64,000 bases of DNA from Capra hircus (GCF_001704415.2 NC_030808.1:140135089-140199088), one strand, 5' to 3'; positions 46,780 to 57,782 are shown, counted from the stretch's first letter. Made by a program: numbers and translations. Notes: generated by a model from the letters alone, not told the origin.

Positions 46780-47211
46780 TTACAGTATTTCAAAGCATGA
46801 AAGGGCATCCGAAGGAACATCGTGGGCGCCATGTAATCTTCTAACTGGACTGCCTGTATCTCTTGCTGTGGGTGCTTCCCACACTTGGTAAACTGCTGCC
46901 CTTGCCTCCATTGCTCCAGGAGCAGAGCATTGGGCTGTTTTATCAGTTTTACTTCTGTCAGCTCCCACTGTCAGCACACCAGCCCGCATTTGCATTCTCC
47001 TTACCCAGTAGGAGCCTTCACCAGCTTGGCCCTGCTTTGGGATCTTCACACTTCGAATACCCTCTGCCGGCTGCCATCCCTCTACTTCTCCCAAGCTTGC
47101 CAACATCGAGGTAGCAGTTAAGGAATCAAAAGAGGTAGACGGGGAATTGTTCAAAATGGTGTCCCACATGCCACCTGTAAAGCATACGGCATTTTCCGGA
47201 GGATCCTCCAC
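46780..47211 (-). pseudogene. Open frame in the LTR element interior, distal
   Basis: A 143-codon minus-strand frame whose first codons overlap the TSD edge of the inserted Bov-A2. It therefore begins at an interruption and not at a real start. The residues (for example SVKIPKQGQAGEG) match no domain I know. It is likely a remnant of a longer interior frame broken by the SINE and other changes. Confidence 0.4.
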
Positions 47212-47215
47212 TCAT

Positions 47216-47489
47216 TGCTGCCGCTGCTGCGAAGTCGCTTCAGTCGTGTCCGACTCTACGACCCCATAGACGGCAGCCCACCAGGCTCCCCCGTCCATGG
47301 GATTCTCCAGGCAAGAACCCTAGAGTGGGTTGCCATTTCCTTCTCCAATGCATGAAAGTGAAAAGTGAAAGTGAAGTCGCTCAGTCGTGTCTGACTCCTA
47401 GCGACCCCATGGACTGCCGCGCACCAGGCTCCTCCGTCCATGGGATTTTCCAGGCAAGAGTACTGGAGTGGGGTGCCACTGCCTTCTCC
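47216..47489 (-). mobile_element. Bov-A2 SINE inside the LTR element, with TSD
   Basis: Antisense (CTG)-rich tail, two monomers and linker aatgcatgaaagtgaaa. An exact 11-bp TSD, cctccactcat, lies at 47205-47215 and 47490-47500. Its low divergence against the LTR pair shows that it arrived well after the retroelement. Confidence 0.96.
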
Positions 47490-47708
47490 CCTCCACTCAT
47501 CAGGCCAAAGTAGAAGCTCAAAGGATGGATGTCTGACTGGCTCCAAGCACAGTGATGGTTTCCCTCTCATTGTCCACCACTCTGAAGCCCAGGTCCTTGT
47601 ATTTTCTGCACTTCACTTGCCATCCTGAGCGACATTTCTGGCTCTCTGCAGTCTCAGTGGACTTCTCAGGGCTCCACAGGGATGGGTTCGGCAGGCCCTG
47701 ACCCAGCT

Positions 47709-48569
47709 CTATGGTTTCCCTTTCCCTTTCTTCTCTCTCTCCACTAGACTTAGTCCTTGCACTATGCCAGCCTTCGTGCACTTCATCCTGACTGCAGAGT
47801 CTGTCCCGTTCGTCTTCTCTTTGGCCTTCCAGAGCATCCACGCCTCCTCGGCCCTGTCCTTCTGCTGCACAATGGGCCTTGCTAACAAGCGGGGACCCAC
47901 AGTCTTATAACGTTTGTTAGTCTCATAACGTTCCCTTACCACCTCGCTATCAGAGATGCTGGGTTCTTCAGGGTCACACGGTTCTTGCTCTAATACCACT
48001 ATACACTGAGCTAGTTCTTCCAAGCATCTCTGCACATTGCACACTTGTTCTGCATCGTGTAGGGCTTGATCCATATTCACCTTCAGGGCAGTCAGGAAAA
48101 TCCAGCCCATGCTGCCAGCAGCAGTCAGGGCTGCCTTGTTCGGCAAAGGGGAGCTCACTGCCTCTAACACCTTTTCAATGCTATCTTGGGACCCATCCAC
48201 TGCCTCCTGGTCTTGCACAGGGGCCCATGCAGAGAGGACCTCAGTCACTAGGTTCCACATGCTATGCGGTGGCCACTGGCTTCTTCCATCCATTGGAGCC
48301 TCAGGCTCCTCCACCTGCTGGGAATCCTGTGACAAAGCCAACCGTCTTGCTGTATGACACTGTTGGTGAAACCCAGGGTAGGCAAGGCATGCGCTTAGAG
48401 GCTGGAAGAAAATGCAGGAGCTGCAGACATGTTTGTTCTCTGGTGGTGGCCGTGGCAGCAACAGACATACCATTACCCACCCCAACACACCCGCAAGGGC
48501 TTTCCAGGTGGACCCCATAATGCTTACAGAACAAAAGTAGCCCATGGCCAAGTGAGTACCTCGTGACAC
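47709..48569 (-). pseudogene. 286-codon open frame across 5' LTR and interior, unrecognised
   Basis: This is the longest open frame in the window. Its first ~75 codons lie in the 5' LTR and are probably not coding. The interior part from an internal Met at 48293 is about 194 codons. It contains MWNLVTEVLSAW, an acidic stretch around EPCDPEEPSISDSEVV, a basic patch RYETNKRYKTVGPRLLARP and a Lys/Arg-rich C-terminus. No zinc knuckle, protease or polymerase motif is visible. By position (first frame after the 5' LTR) it could be a diverged gag-like product. That is inference from position only. Lack of stops over ~630 bp in an old element is unusual. Confidence 0.4.
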
Positions 48570-48688
48570 GCATGCTCAGTGCTGTAAGTGATCTCAGTGT
48601 TACACAGTCATCACTCACAAAATGTAGGGCGAGAGAGCCTGACCACTGCCACCTGGCCAATCACTCTTTTCCTAAAGTTTGCTTTACA
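48343..48688 (-). repeat. 5' LTR of the element
   Basis: Aligns with the 45885-46248 copy from gtcttgctgta through ctggccaatcactcttttcc. After its minus-strand end comes ttggctttgtcacaggattc, which does not match a tRNA primer-binding site I know. Confidence 0.75.
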
Positions 48689-49037
48689 GGAAAAAGTAAT
48701 GCGAGGAGAATATCCAGAAGCCTTGAATCCTGCAGTGGGTGACAGGGGCAGGCTTACAATAGTACCACCTCAGAGCCACCTGTGCTATTTAGTGGCTTCC
48801 TCACCTGGGCAAGATCGGCTTGTTGACATTGGTTTGAGAGCTTTATACCACCCCATCTCCATTGGGTCAACTCCAAAGTAACACTGGAGCTCAGTCTCCC
48901 ATTCATGTGCTTCTTTCTTTTTCTTTTTTTTGGTGAGGAGGTGTTGTTCACATTCCAAACACAGTACTAAGGTTACTCGGAGTCATGAAGTTTGATCAGT
49001 GTTGTGTTTTTTAAATCAATATAATTAATTCAAGGCT
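48689..49037. other. Unassigned sequence
   Basis: No recognised gene or repeat, apart from a pyrimidine-rich run near 48910-48930. Confidence 0.45.
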
Positions 49038-49049
49038 AACAAAGAAATC

Positions 49050-49185
49050 CAGAGAAGGAAATGGCAACCCACTCCAGTGTTCTTGCCTGGAGAATCCCAG
49101 GGACGGAGGAGCCTGGTGGGCTACCGTCTATGGGGTCGCACAGAGTCGGACACGACGGAAGTGACTTAGCAGCAGCAACAGCAGC
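49050..49185 (+). mobile_element. Bov-A2 3' monomer with TSD
   Basis: Second monomer plus (AGC)n/(AAC) tail. An exact 12-bp TSD, aacaaagaaatc, lies at 49038-49049 and 49186-49197. Confidence 0.95.
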
Positions 49186-49197
49186 AACAAAGAAATC

Positions 49198-50956
49198 AGA
49201 GCCTTAAACTGGCAGGCTTGGAATGCTATATACAAAAAAAATAAGTATTGGGTCATTTTGGTTTTGTTTAGCAACTTTATTTTCATTATGGATATTTTAT
49301 GGGTTTTCATACCTAGACTCTAGTCATCATATTTGGTTTTCTCTAGCCATTTCTTTTCTGGTGTTTTCGCCCCTTAATGCATCATAGAGGGTAAGGTGTA
49401 ACTGGGAAACATCCAACCCTGGCAACTTTCTTTTCAGAGGTTCCCTGTCATCAACACAAATTCTGATCACTTAGTAGCAAGTTATCCTATCCAAGGAAAT
49501 GCTTTACTTTCTCTTTATAATTATTTAAAGTTCAGTTTTTTTTTTTAGGTTAACTGAATGTCTATATAATTTTAAAATATATCAATTTAGGTTACTATTT
49601 GAAATTTTTGTTGTATATTTTAGCACAAATATATTTGCTTAATTATTTACTACTGGGCAGCACTTTACTCCTTAAGTTCTGACTTCATAGGCAGAGAAAA
49701 TAGTCAGTTTACAAAGCAGAGAAAGGAGCTCCCATTAGGCAGAGGCAAGCTGATTAATAAGGTTAGGATGGTTTTGGATCTTCCCTCATTTCACAGTTGA
49801 GGAGAATCTACCTCTTTGGGTACCAACTGGTTAGGGACAGAAAAGACATTAGATTTACAGTGATTCTTTCCCCAGGGCTTAAAAAAAGAGAGAGAGAGAA
49901 AGAAAGAAAGAAAAGAAAAGAAAAGAAGTATGCATGGAGTGGTACTAAGGTCCCAATTCTAAGGGACTGGCTGGGATGAAATCACTGAATCCCCCACAGA
50001 GACCTGATCAGCAGGGCTCTGTTTTTCCCTTGCTTCATTGATGGGGAAATGGACAATGGAGATGAACCATGCCAGCAACACCCACCTCTTTTGGCACCGG
50101 GGACTGGTTTTATGGAAGACAATTTTTCCACTGATGGTGGGATGGGAGGTGTATGTTTTCAGGATGATTGAAAAGCATTCCATTTATTGTGCACTTTATT
50201 TCTATTATTATATCATTTCAATCTCAGATGATCAGGCATTAGATCCTGGAGGCTGGGAACCCTGGCACCGAGTCTACACTGTAGACCACCTGCCCAACGG
50301 CACAGGGCTGAGTAGCTGTGGAGCCAACCTTTACTCTTAGTAACCCAGCTCCACCCTCCATGAAGCTGTGACCACGTCAGACCTTTGCTGAGAGAGAGAA
50401 GTCCTGCTCCATCATTCTACCAGGAGGGAAACATCAGAGCAGTGAAGAGACTGTCCAGTGATGAAGCTGGCCTGGAACTCACGCTCTGACCCTGGTCTCA
50501 CTGTGACAGCTTTTAGTTCTGTGATGTCACTTAGACAAAGTGACATCTATTTGTCACTTAGACGTGTCAAAGAAATGGTGTGTCTGTGCATAAATATGGA
50601 GAATGGGGACACTTCACCCTTCAATTCTTAAATTTAGAACATAAGATTACATCACATCTCAAAACACATGTTCCTGAAGAGATGGCTGTGAAGTTATTTT
50701 TTTCATATTGAATCATATTTTAAATTCAGGAAGAGTTATTTAAAGTTCTCCTGAATAAATCACTTTTTAAAACTGAAGAAAACTTTTGGGAAATAATCAG
50801 CTTTCAATCTACCAGTTCTAATTGTCATAAATTTGTCTCAGTTAAATAGAGATACACACGCATCTTGTTGTACTGGCCATATTGTTTCCTAAAAGGAAAA
50901 AGAGAGAGAGAGGGATAAAACTTCATTTTGAAATAATTTTATCTTGGATTGTTAAT
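49198..50956. other. Long unassigned stretch
   Basis: About 1.75 kb without a placed repeat, apart from the (GAAA)n tract. A faint MIR-like trace (gatgaagctggcctggaact) occurs near 50460-50500. Confidence 0.4.
49886..49927. repeat. (GA)n/(GAAA)n simple repeat
   Basis: Starts as agagagagag, then passes into gaaa and gaaaa units. It creates the Lys/Glu-rich chance frame at 49797-49979. Confidence 0.92.
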
Positions 50957-51170
50957 GACTAGGTGGTGCTAGTGGTAAAGAACTTGCCTGCCAATGCAGG
51001 AAACTTAAGAGACACAGGTTCGACCCCTGGGTCATGAAGATCCCCTGGAGGAGGGCATGGCAACCCACTCCAGTATTTTTGCCGGAAGGATTCTGATGGA
51101 CAGAGGAGCCTGGCGGGCTACAGCTCATGAGGTCACAAAGAGTCAGATACGACTGAAGTGAATGTGCATC
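50957..51170 (+). mobile_element. Bov-tA SINE
   Basis: Head with the gtggtgctagtggtaaagaa variant, B-box-like aggttcgacccc, and body to gatacgactgaagtgaa. Confidence 0.92.
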
Positions 51171-51842
51171 CCCCCGCCAAACACACACACGTGGGAACTT
51201 AGAGAGTCAAAATTGATACTGCAGAGTTCAAAATCAAACACAAGAATAGTTGATTTGGTCTGTTTCATGTGTGAGTTTCTTTCAGAGGAGGTGGTTTATT
51301 TCTAAAGTTGTGTTAAAGTGTTTTTTTGTTAAAAAAAAAAAAAAAAGAGTAACTGGTACTCATTTCTCAAAACAGTTACTCTGTGTGTCTCCTAGTCCGT
51401 CTCCTTCAAGAGTTTGGGAATGCTGCCTCTCCCTGGGTCTGTGTACGCAATGCAGAAGCTTGCTGCAGAGCAGCGTGCAACTCCATGAAGCAGGAAAGGA
51501 GACGAGAAAGCACGGTTTCCCGGGCTTATGAGCATGTACACAGAAGAGCCTTGATATTTTAGTTGCAAAGGTCGTCCAGGTCAGCCCTGTTGGTGGGTGA
51601 ACTTACTTCCCAGCAAACAAGACAGTTCACATGCAGCACAAATTTATTTGATCAGAAACATCAGTGCCATTTGGGAGGAATCAAGAGGCAATTCACCAAA
51701 CTGGCAGGGACCTTGCTAAAAAGCAGCCATCGTCACTCAGTTTATATTCTGGCAAGAACTGCAAGGCCCTCTCAGTTAATGGCTATGAACTTATTGGCCA
51801 GACTGAAATAGAAAGACCTCTTGACCTGCGTGCAAGGAAGTA
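51171..51842. other. Unassigned sequence
   Basis: Contains a 17-bp A-run near 51330. No recognised gene or repeat. Confidence 0.45.
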
Positions 51843-52155
51843 AAAGTGAAAGTTGCTCAGCTGTGTCCAACTCTTTGCGACCCCATGGACTATACAGTCA
51901 TTGAAATTCTCCAGACCAGAATACTGGAATGGGCAGCCTTTCCCTTCTCCAGGGGATCTTCCCAACCCAGGGATCGAACCAATGTCTCCCACACTGCAGG
52001 CAAATTCTTTACCAGCTGAGCCACAAGGGAAGCCCAAGAACACTGAAGTGGGTAGCCTATCCCTTCTCCAGCGGATTTTCCCAACCCAGGAATTGAACCG
52101 GGGTCTCCTGCATTGCAGGTGGATTCTTTATCAACTGAGCTATGAGGGAGGCCCA
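51843..52155 (-). mobile_element. Bov-tA SINE with duplicated head
   Basis: The antisense BovA body leads to one antisense head ending accagctgagccacaaggga near 52030. Then a second BovA 5' part and a second antisense head follow, ending tatcaactgagctatgaggg near 52155. In sense order this is head, body start, head, full body. It is either a partial tandem duplication or an insertion of one SINE into another. Confidence 0.85.
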
Positions 52156-52295
52156 AGAGGGACATATTCCTTTTGGATGATGATTAAGGTTATATCAAAT
52201 GTGCAATGTGAAGGTGATAAATGTTGGAATGCCTTATGAAGCTTACTGGGTATCTACCCCTGAAAATAATCAGTAACTATAAATGAAAGGGTAGA

Positions 52296-52500
52296 TTCAA
52301 GGTGGCTTGGTGGTAAAGAATCTGCCTGTCAATGCAAGAGAAGTGGGTTTTATCCCTGGGTGGGGAATATTCCCTGGAGGAGGAAATAGCAACCCACTCT
52401 AGCATTCTCACCTAGGAAATCCCATGGGCAGAGGAGCCTGGTGGGCTACAACCCATGGAGTTGCAAAGCATTGGACACAACTGAGCAACTAAATAACAAA
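52296..52500 (+). mobile_element. Bov-tA SINE
   Basis: The head (aaggtggcttggtggtaaag) has lost its first bases. The body ends at gagcaactaaataac. Confidence 0.87.
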
Positions 52501-54001
52501 CTACATGCAAACAAATATAGATAATTATCAAATTGAAAACACATAGACAGATTTAGAAGGTTCCAGAAAATGGTCCAAGAATACCCTTGGTATGCCCCTT
52601 TCAGCACAGACTCTTCTATCTCACTGTTTCCTAACATTTTTTTTTTTAGTAGAACACACTTACTGTTCTTCATCTAAAAAATTAACAATAATGATAAACA
52701 AATAAACACATAACTAAAGATGGAGCAGCAGCTTCGGGAGCTGCTGCCCTCCCCTCCCACCGGCAGCCAGCACAGCCCCTGGGGCTCCGGCAGAGCAGAG
52801 TTTGAAAAATGCTGCTTCCATTCTGGTGCCTCACAAAGATCTAATATGTCAGCAAATTACCTCAGGTTTGCACATTATCATTAATCATGGTTGTCACGGG
52901 CGATGGCAGCATTCCCCCAGACATAATAAATAATGATGACCTTAAGGCTTGTGCAGGCAGGGACGGAGTGGGGGACAGTGTGTGAGTTTGCATACATGTG
53001 TGCCTGTGCGTAAGGAGGGGGGTCCAAGTCCGTCAGAGACAAAGGGAAACATCACTCATGACATGTCCTCTGAGAGTCCCTGCGAGGAGACCCCCGGGAA
53101 GCCTGGCTCCTGCAGACCCCAGAGCAGGTGAGTCAACAGTAAGTGGCCCAACAACCTGCAAAGATTCTGCAGGCTCTCAAGATCATTTGAACATAGGCAG
53201 TTCTGCAAAAAACAATGTCGCCCATCATCCCAAACACACAGCTCCTGTCCTCCATCCTGGATTGCGCAGAGCGTCTGAGACTCTCAGAAGCTTGTCTAGC
53301 AGCGAGGCGTACACTCTCATCCAGCCGGCTGTGAGCAATGAAGTCACATTTTCCTTTCCTGGGGCGGGAGCACTTCAGCCTGTCCTTCTGGTGTCCTCCT
53401 GAGTTTTTGTGTTTAACCCTTCAAACTCTGCCTAGACTTGCGACTTAACATTCAGATCAGTGCCCTGCAGAAGGCCGCGAGGGTGGTACATCCCATCTTT
53501 CAAGGTTAACTGGGCTAGTGAGATGCTTTCTATGGTAAAACTCTAATTAGACGTGGCAGGGAGGCTTCTCCTGGAATGGGACTGGCCCCTACCCCTTGCC
53601 AATGACTGTAGACCAAAGTCAGGCACTTTCTGTCACCTTCATCTTAGTCTAGTTATTATTTGAATTACATTGTCTTCAGTCAAATTACCAACATGTACCT
53701 TAATAAATGTGCTTACCTTTGCAAGCAAAACTGTCCAGCTATGCAGTTTGGGTAGTTTCAAGTTTCCTTGGCCTTTCATTCCATTCCTCATTGTGTAAGG
53801 GATGCAAACTGCTTGTATGTTATTAATTATTTAATACTCTAGGCTACTTTATTCTCCCGTCATGGTTCATCTTTGTGTAAATTCTGCTTCACTCACCAGC
53901 TAGACTAGAAACCTCACAGGAGAAGAAACATTATTGAAAACATCTCTGTATTTCTATGGGAGTCTCTCCATTTGAAGGCACTTAGTAAAGACATGTGCAC
54001 G
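52501..54001. other. Repeat-poor stretch with possible conserved core
   Basis: No mobile element recognised over 1.5 kb. At 52830-52960 there is dense non-repetitive sequence with gcaaattacctcaggtttgc and ttatcattaatcatggttgt, which looks like conserved regulatory DNA. Frames at 52949-53402 overlap in two phases and show no domain. Confidence 0.4.
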
Positions 54002-54218
54002 CAAGAGAAGTCACTTCTGCCAAGTCTGACTCTTTGTGACCCTATAGACCGCAGCCCACCAGACTCCTCTGTCCATGGGATTCTCCAGACAAGAATACTG
54101 GGGTAAGTTGTTGTTCCCTTCTCCAGGGGATCTTCCCGATCCAGGAATCTAATCCATATCTCTTGCATCTCCTGCATTGGCAGGTGGGTTCTTTACCACT
54201 AGTGCCACTTGGGAAGCC
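54002..54218 (-). mobile_element. Bov-tA SINE, antisense partner of an inverted pair
   Basis: Antisense body and head ending agtgccacttgggaagccct. Only about 20 bp separate it from a sense Bov-tA beginning at 54241, head to head. Confidence 0.92.
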
Positions 54219-54240
54219 CTGGCCAAGATATGATCAGTGG

Positions 54241-54795
54241 TGGGCTTCCCTGGTGGCTCAGATAGTAAAACATCCGCCCACAGTGCAGAAGACCTGGGCT
54301 CAGTCCCTGGGTTGAGAAGATCCCCTGGAGAAGGGAAGAGCTACCCACTCTGGTATTCTGGCCTGGAGAATTCCAAGGATTGTATAGTCTATGGGGTTGC
54401 AAAGAGTTGGACACAATCGAGCAACTTTCACTTTCATTTCCAAAGTATTCACCTGCCAAGGAAGAGAGCTGGATTCAGTCTCTGGGTTGGGAAGATCCCC
54501 TGGAGAAGGGAACAGCTACCCACTTTGGTATTCTGGCCTGGAGAATTCCATGGATTGTATAGTCCATGGAGTTGCATAAGATGTGGACACGATTGAGCAA
54601 CTTTCACTTTCAAAGTATTCACCTGCTAAGGAAGAAAGCTGGGTTCAACTCCTGGGTTGGGATGATCCCCTGGAAAAGGAAATGCCAACCCACTCAAGTA
54701 TTCATGTCTGGGAAATCCCATAGACAGAGGAGACTAGTCCATGGGGTCAAAAAAGAGTTGGACACAACTTAGCAACTAAACAACAACAACAAAGT
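54241..54795 (+). mobile_element. Bov-tA tandem array, three units
   Basis: Unit 1 (54241-54447) has the full head gtgggcttccctggtggctc and body. Units 2 (about 54448-54617) and 3 (about 54618-54795) each restart at caaagtattcacctgc(c/t)aaggaaga, inside the head, then repeat the ctgggttgggaagatcccct body. Units 1 and 2 share private variants (gcctggagaattcca, ggattgtatagt), so they arose by duplication. Unit 3 keeps more of the standard body. Confidence 0.9.
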
Positions 54796-54839
54796 CAAGA
54801 TGCACCGATAATTTTAAGGAAGAATGTGGTGTGAGAAAG

Positions 54840-55025
54840 GCCAGTCAGCTCTGAGCTGGAACTCCAGCTCAGTCATCCATTCCTGATGTGGACTAGGACC
54901 ATTTCTCAACATGAAATTTCCTTGGGTGGTTATGAGGGTTAAATATTAATATTGAGATAATGTGTGCAAAGTGCACAAAAAGCCTGGCACAGTAATCAAT
55001 TTATAATGATCATATTGATGGTGAT
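54840..55025 (+). mobile_element. MIR SINE
   Basis: Sense core: gtggactaggaccatttctc, gttatgagggttaaatatta, gtgtgcaaagtgcacaaaaa, gcctggcacagtaatcaa. Confidence 0.75.
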
Positions 55026-55589
55026 GATGGTCACAAATATTTATAAAATGTTGATTGAGAATAGCTTATTAATAACTTCATCAAACTAAAGTGTTTGTGT
55101 TCTTATCTAACCAACCAAAAAAGATTTTAAGTGTGTTTATGAAGGTCAAATAAATATGATAGATGCAAGTAACCACTGGGAAGCAAACTTGAGGGACGTT
55201 CAGAGGGAGTGCATTTTCTCATGCCTAGGTTTATGTTCCTGTTTAAAAAAGGGGATATTATTTTTATCTAGGTGGAACTTCACCCATAGGAGGAAAAAAA
55301 ATATGGAAGGAGAAGACAGAGCATTTCTGAAATCCTTTAGGGGTTATTGATCCTCTTCTCCCAGAGTCCATCCCTTTAAAAATCTAAATTCTGTGTGAGC
55401 AAATAACATGTTAGAGATTGATGGAGTCAGCCCACAGGCTCACCTACATTAAGTTAAATTCTATGCATAACAAATAGAGACTATGTTTAGAAATATCACA
55501 TACTTTGTTTTCTAAACACTGGAGGCATGGTTAAGATGAATTTTAAACCATTGTAGAAATTATTTCTCACATACATTCCATATTAAAAC
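55026..55589. other. Unassigned sequence
   Basis: No recognised gene or repeat. Confidence 0.45.
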
Positions 55590-55596
55590 ATGTCTA

Positions 55597-56458
55597 TACC
55601 CCAGTGTTCATTGGAGAAGGCAATGGCACCCCACTCCAGTATTCTTGCCTGGAAAATCCCATGGATGGAGGAGCCTGGTAGGCTGCAGTCCATGGGGTCG
55701 CTAGGAGTCGGATACGACTGAGCGACTTCACTTTCACTTTTCACTTTCATGCATTGAAGAAGGAAATGGCAACCCACTCCAGGGTTCTTGCCTGGAGAAT
55801 CCATGGACGGGCGAGCCTAGTGGGCTGCCGTCTGTGGGGTCGCTCAGAGTCGGACGCGACTGAAGCGACTTAGCAGCAGCAGCAGTGTTCACTGCAGCGT
55901 TATTTACAACAGCCAAGAAATGGGAGCAAACTAAGTGTCCACGACAGATGACTAGATAACACAGACACGGTACATACACACAATGGGACAGTACTCAACC
56001 ACAAAAAGAACACAGTGATGCCATTTGCAGCCACGTGGATGGACCTAGTGATTATCTTGCTAAGCGAAGTAAATCAGACATAGAAAGACAATTATTACAT
56101 GGTATCACTTATATGTGGAATCTAAAAAATAATATCAATGAAATTATTTACAAAAGAGAAACAGACTTAGAGATATAGAAAATGAACTTACCAAAGAGGA
56201 AGGGTTGGGGGAAGAATAACTTAGAAGTATGGAATTAGTGTATACACACTACTGTTTATAAAATAGATAAATAGCAAAGACCTATTGTATAGCACATGAA
56301 ACTATATTCAATATATCACAATAACTTACACTGGAAAAGAATCTGAAAAATAATTTGTGTATGGGTGTAATCAACAAAGTTGTGTACAACTTGTGTATGG
56401 CAAAGAGTACACGTGAAGCTAACACACTATTGTGAATCAAGCACAGCTCAATTAAAAA
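55597..56458 (+). mobile_element. L1 3' end with short TSD, split by Bov-A2
   Basis: Landmarks: ataccccagtgttca at the left edge, then gttatttacaacagccaag, gcagccacgtggatggacct, acttatatgtggaatctaaa, cctattgtatagcacatgaa, ending tcaattaaaaaatg. The 7-bp flanks atgtcta at 55590-55596 and 56459-56465 may be the TSD. Confidence 0.83.
55611..55882 (+). mobile_element. Bov-A2 SINE inside L1
   Basis: Two monomers, linker ttcatgcattgaagaagg and (AGC)n tail. The flanks cagtgttca at 55602-55610 and 55883-55891 are identical, and L1 continues across them. Confidence 0.95.
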
Positions 56459-56465
56459 ATGTCTA

Positions 56466-57715
56466 ATTATGTAATGCATATCATTTTGATAGCAGAAACT
56501 TGGCTCTGTTGTTGCTGAAGGCTATTAATGTAAGACCCAGGGCTAGCATGCATTAATGTTACAGAATTATGTTCCTTATACTGAGTGCAGAATTTTAAAG
56601 CAACAATATATACAAGTATGTACACCAGGAAGACCATGACTAATCCCCATTAAGACTTTGGATAACTAGCCCCGAGAGACACTATTGGGTCAAGGACAGA
56701 ACACTCTCAGAATATTAATATTTATATATTTTCTCTTTGATGCAACAGGAAATCTGTTTTGGTCAATCTACCAAATATATTGTTTCAGAAAAGAATTAAC
56801 AATGTCTATTCATCTAGAAAAAAAATGATCTTAAAGCTGTTACATTCAATTTTAGCTCTTCTCACAGAAGCTTCTGTGACAGAAGCCACTCACGGTAGAA
56901 AGTTCATGGGGAAAAAAATAAATAAAATAGATTCGTTGAATAAAAAAGAAAGAAAGTCCATGGGAGCAAAGGAAAGCCTTGCTCAGAAACATGAAATGTA
57001 CCCAAAACCAACATTCTTCAGTACCCGGTGGAAGGGCCAAAAAATAATTCAAACAATGCTACGAAACTATAATTTCCTTCTGTTTTTTGAAATGCACAAT
57101 AAAGCCAGAACCACATTCACTGGTACAAACAGTAAATTATGACAATATAAGCATTGTCCTAATTCACCTATAGCAGAGACTTGGAGCTTGGTTAGAATTT
57201 GGGTTGGGGAGGGGGGCGGGGGTCATCATGACGAGCTACTCCCTCCCAGAGGCCAACAGGACACATATTGGGCATCCTGGAAGGAAGGAGGCAGCTGATG
57301 AGGGGCAGAACAACTTATGAGGCCACAGGCAGGTGAAGGACAGGGCAGGAACACAAGCCACTGAGCTGGCTACTGACACAAGGCTGTTCCCCCTCAGCCC
57401 ACGTAGTCCATACAGTCTCCGGCTGAGCAAAACACAAGCAATCTGGAAACCTGCTGAAGTCACTATCATTACTGTGAGGGCAACACCACCCCTCTGGGTC
57501 TCTCTCCTTCTTATGAGATTGTGTCTCATTTACTTATACATGGAAATGGTACAACGCCACCCTTCTGTGCATATTGTTGCATAGAAATGAAAATCATTCC
57601 TCACCTCTTTATTCACCTAAGTGAATTTCTTCCTCACATTTCATGATTCGACAATGCAGCCATGCTAACCAGCATTCCAAATATAATGACTGTATACTTA
57701 ATCTACTCCATGAAG
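56466..57715. other. Unassigned, AT-rich then G-rich
   Basis: A 127-codon frame at 56759-57142 is Lys-rich with no domain and no credible start context. A short G-rich run (ggggaggggggcgggggtc) lies near 57207. Confidence 0.45.
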
Positions 57716-57722
57716 CACCTTC

Positions 57723-57748
57723 TGTGTGTGTGTGTGTGTGTGTGTGCT

Positions 57749-57781
<33 letters not shown>
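57723..57781. repeat. (TG)n microsatellite, SINE tail
   Basis: Two TG runs are separated by cttgcgcacg. On the SINE's own strand this is a (CA)n tail. Likely polymorphic. Confidence 0.95.

Positions 57782-57782
<1 letters not shown>

Larger units (their letters stand above)
45885..48688 (-). mobile_element. Two-LTR endogenous retroelement, ~2.8 kb, unrecognised family
   Basis: Two direct-repeat copies (45885-46248 and 48343-48688) bracket about 2.1 kb. The signal order TATA-like, then AATAAA, then terminus is correct only on the minus strand, so 48688 is the 5' side. The interior has no motif I can link to protease, reverse transcriptase, integrase or envelope, and is too short for a full provirus. 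Its longest frame (minus 48293-47709) is unrecognised. A Bov-A2 sits inside at 47216-47489. The two LTRs look roughly three-quarters identical by eye, which means an old insertion. No clear primer-binding site or TSD was found. It could be a non-autonomous LTR element or a provirus reduced by deletion. Confidence 0.75.

Noticed and set aside
46863..47121. Plus-strand Leu/Pro-rich frames inside the LTR element
   Set aside because: They are antisense shadows of the minus-strand frame, and the LTR signals point to the minus strand.
49797..49979. Short Lys/Glu-rich protein
   Set aside because: It is the translation of the (GA)n/(GAAA)n simple repeat.
52949..53402. Two overlapping frames suggesting an exon
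   Set aside because: Both phases are open over the same GC-richer stretch and neither shows a known domain or clear splice sites.
56759..57142. 127-codon open frame as a possible small gene
   Set aside because: Lys-rich and AT-biased, with no domain, no splice context and no upstream signals. A chance frame is more likely.
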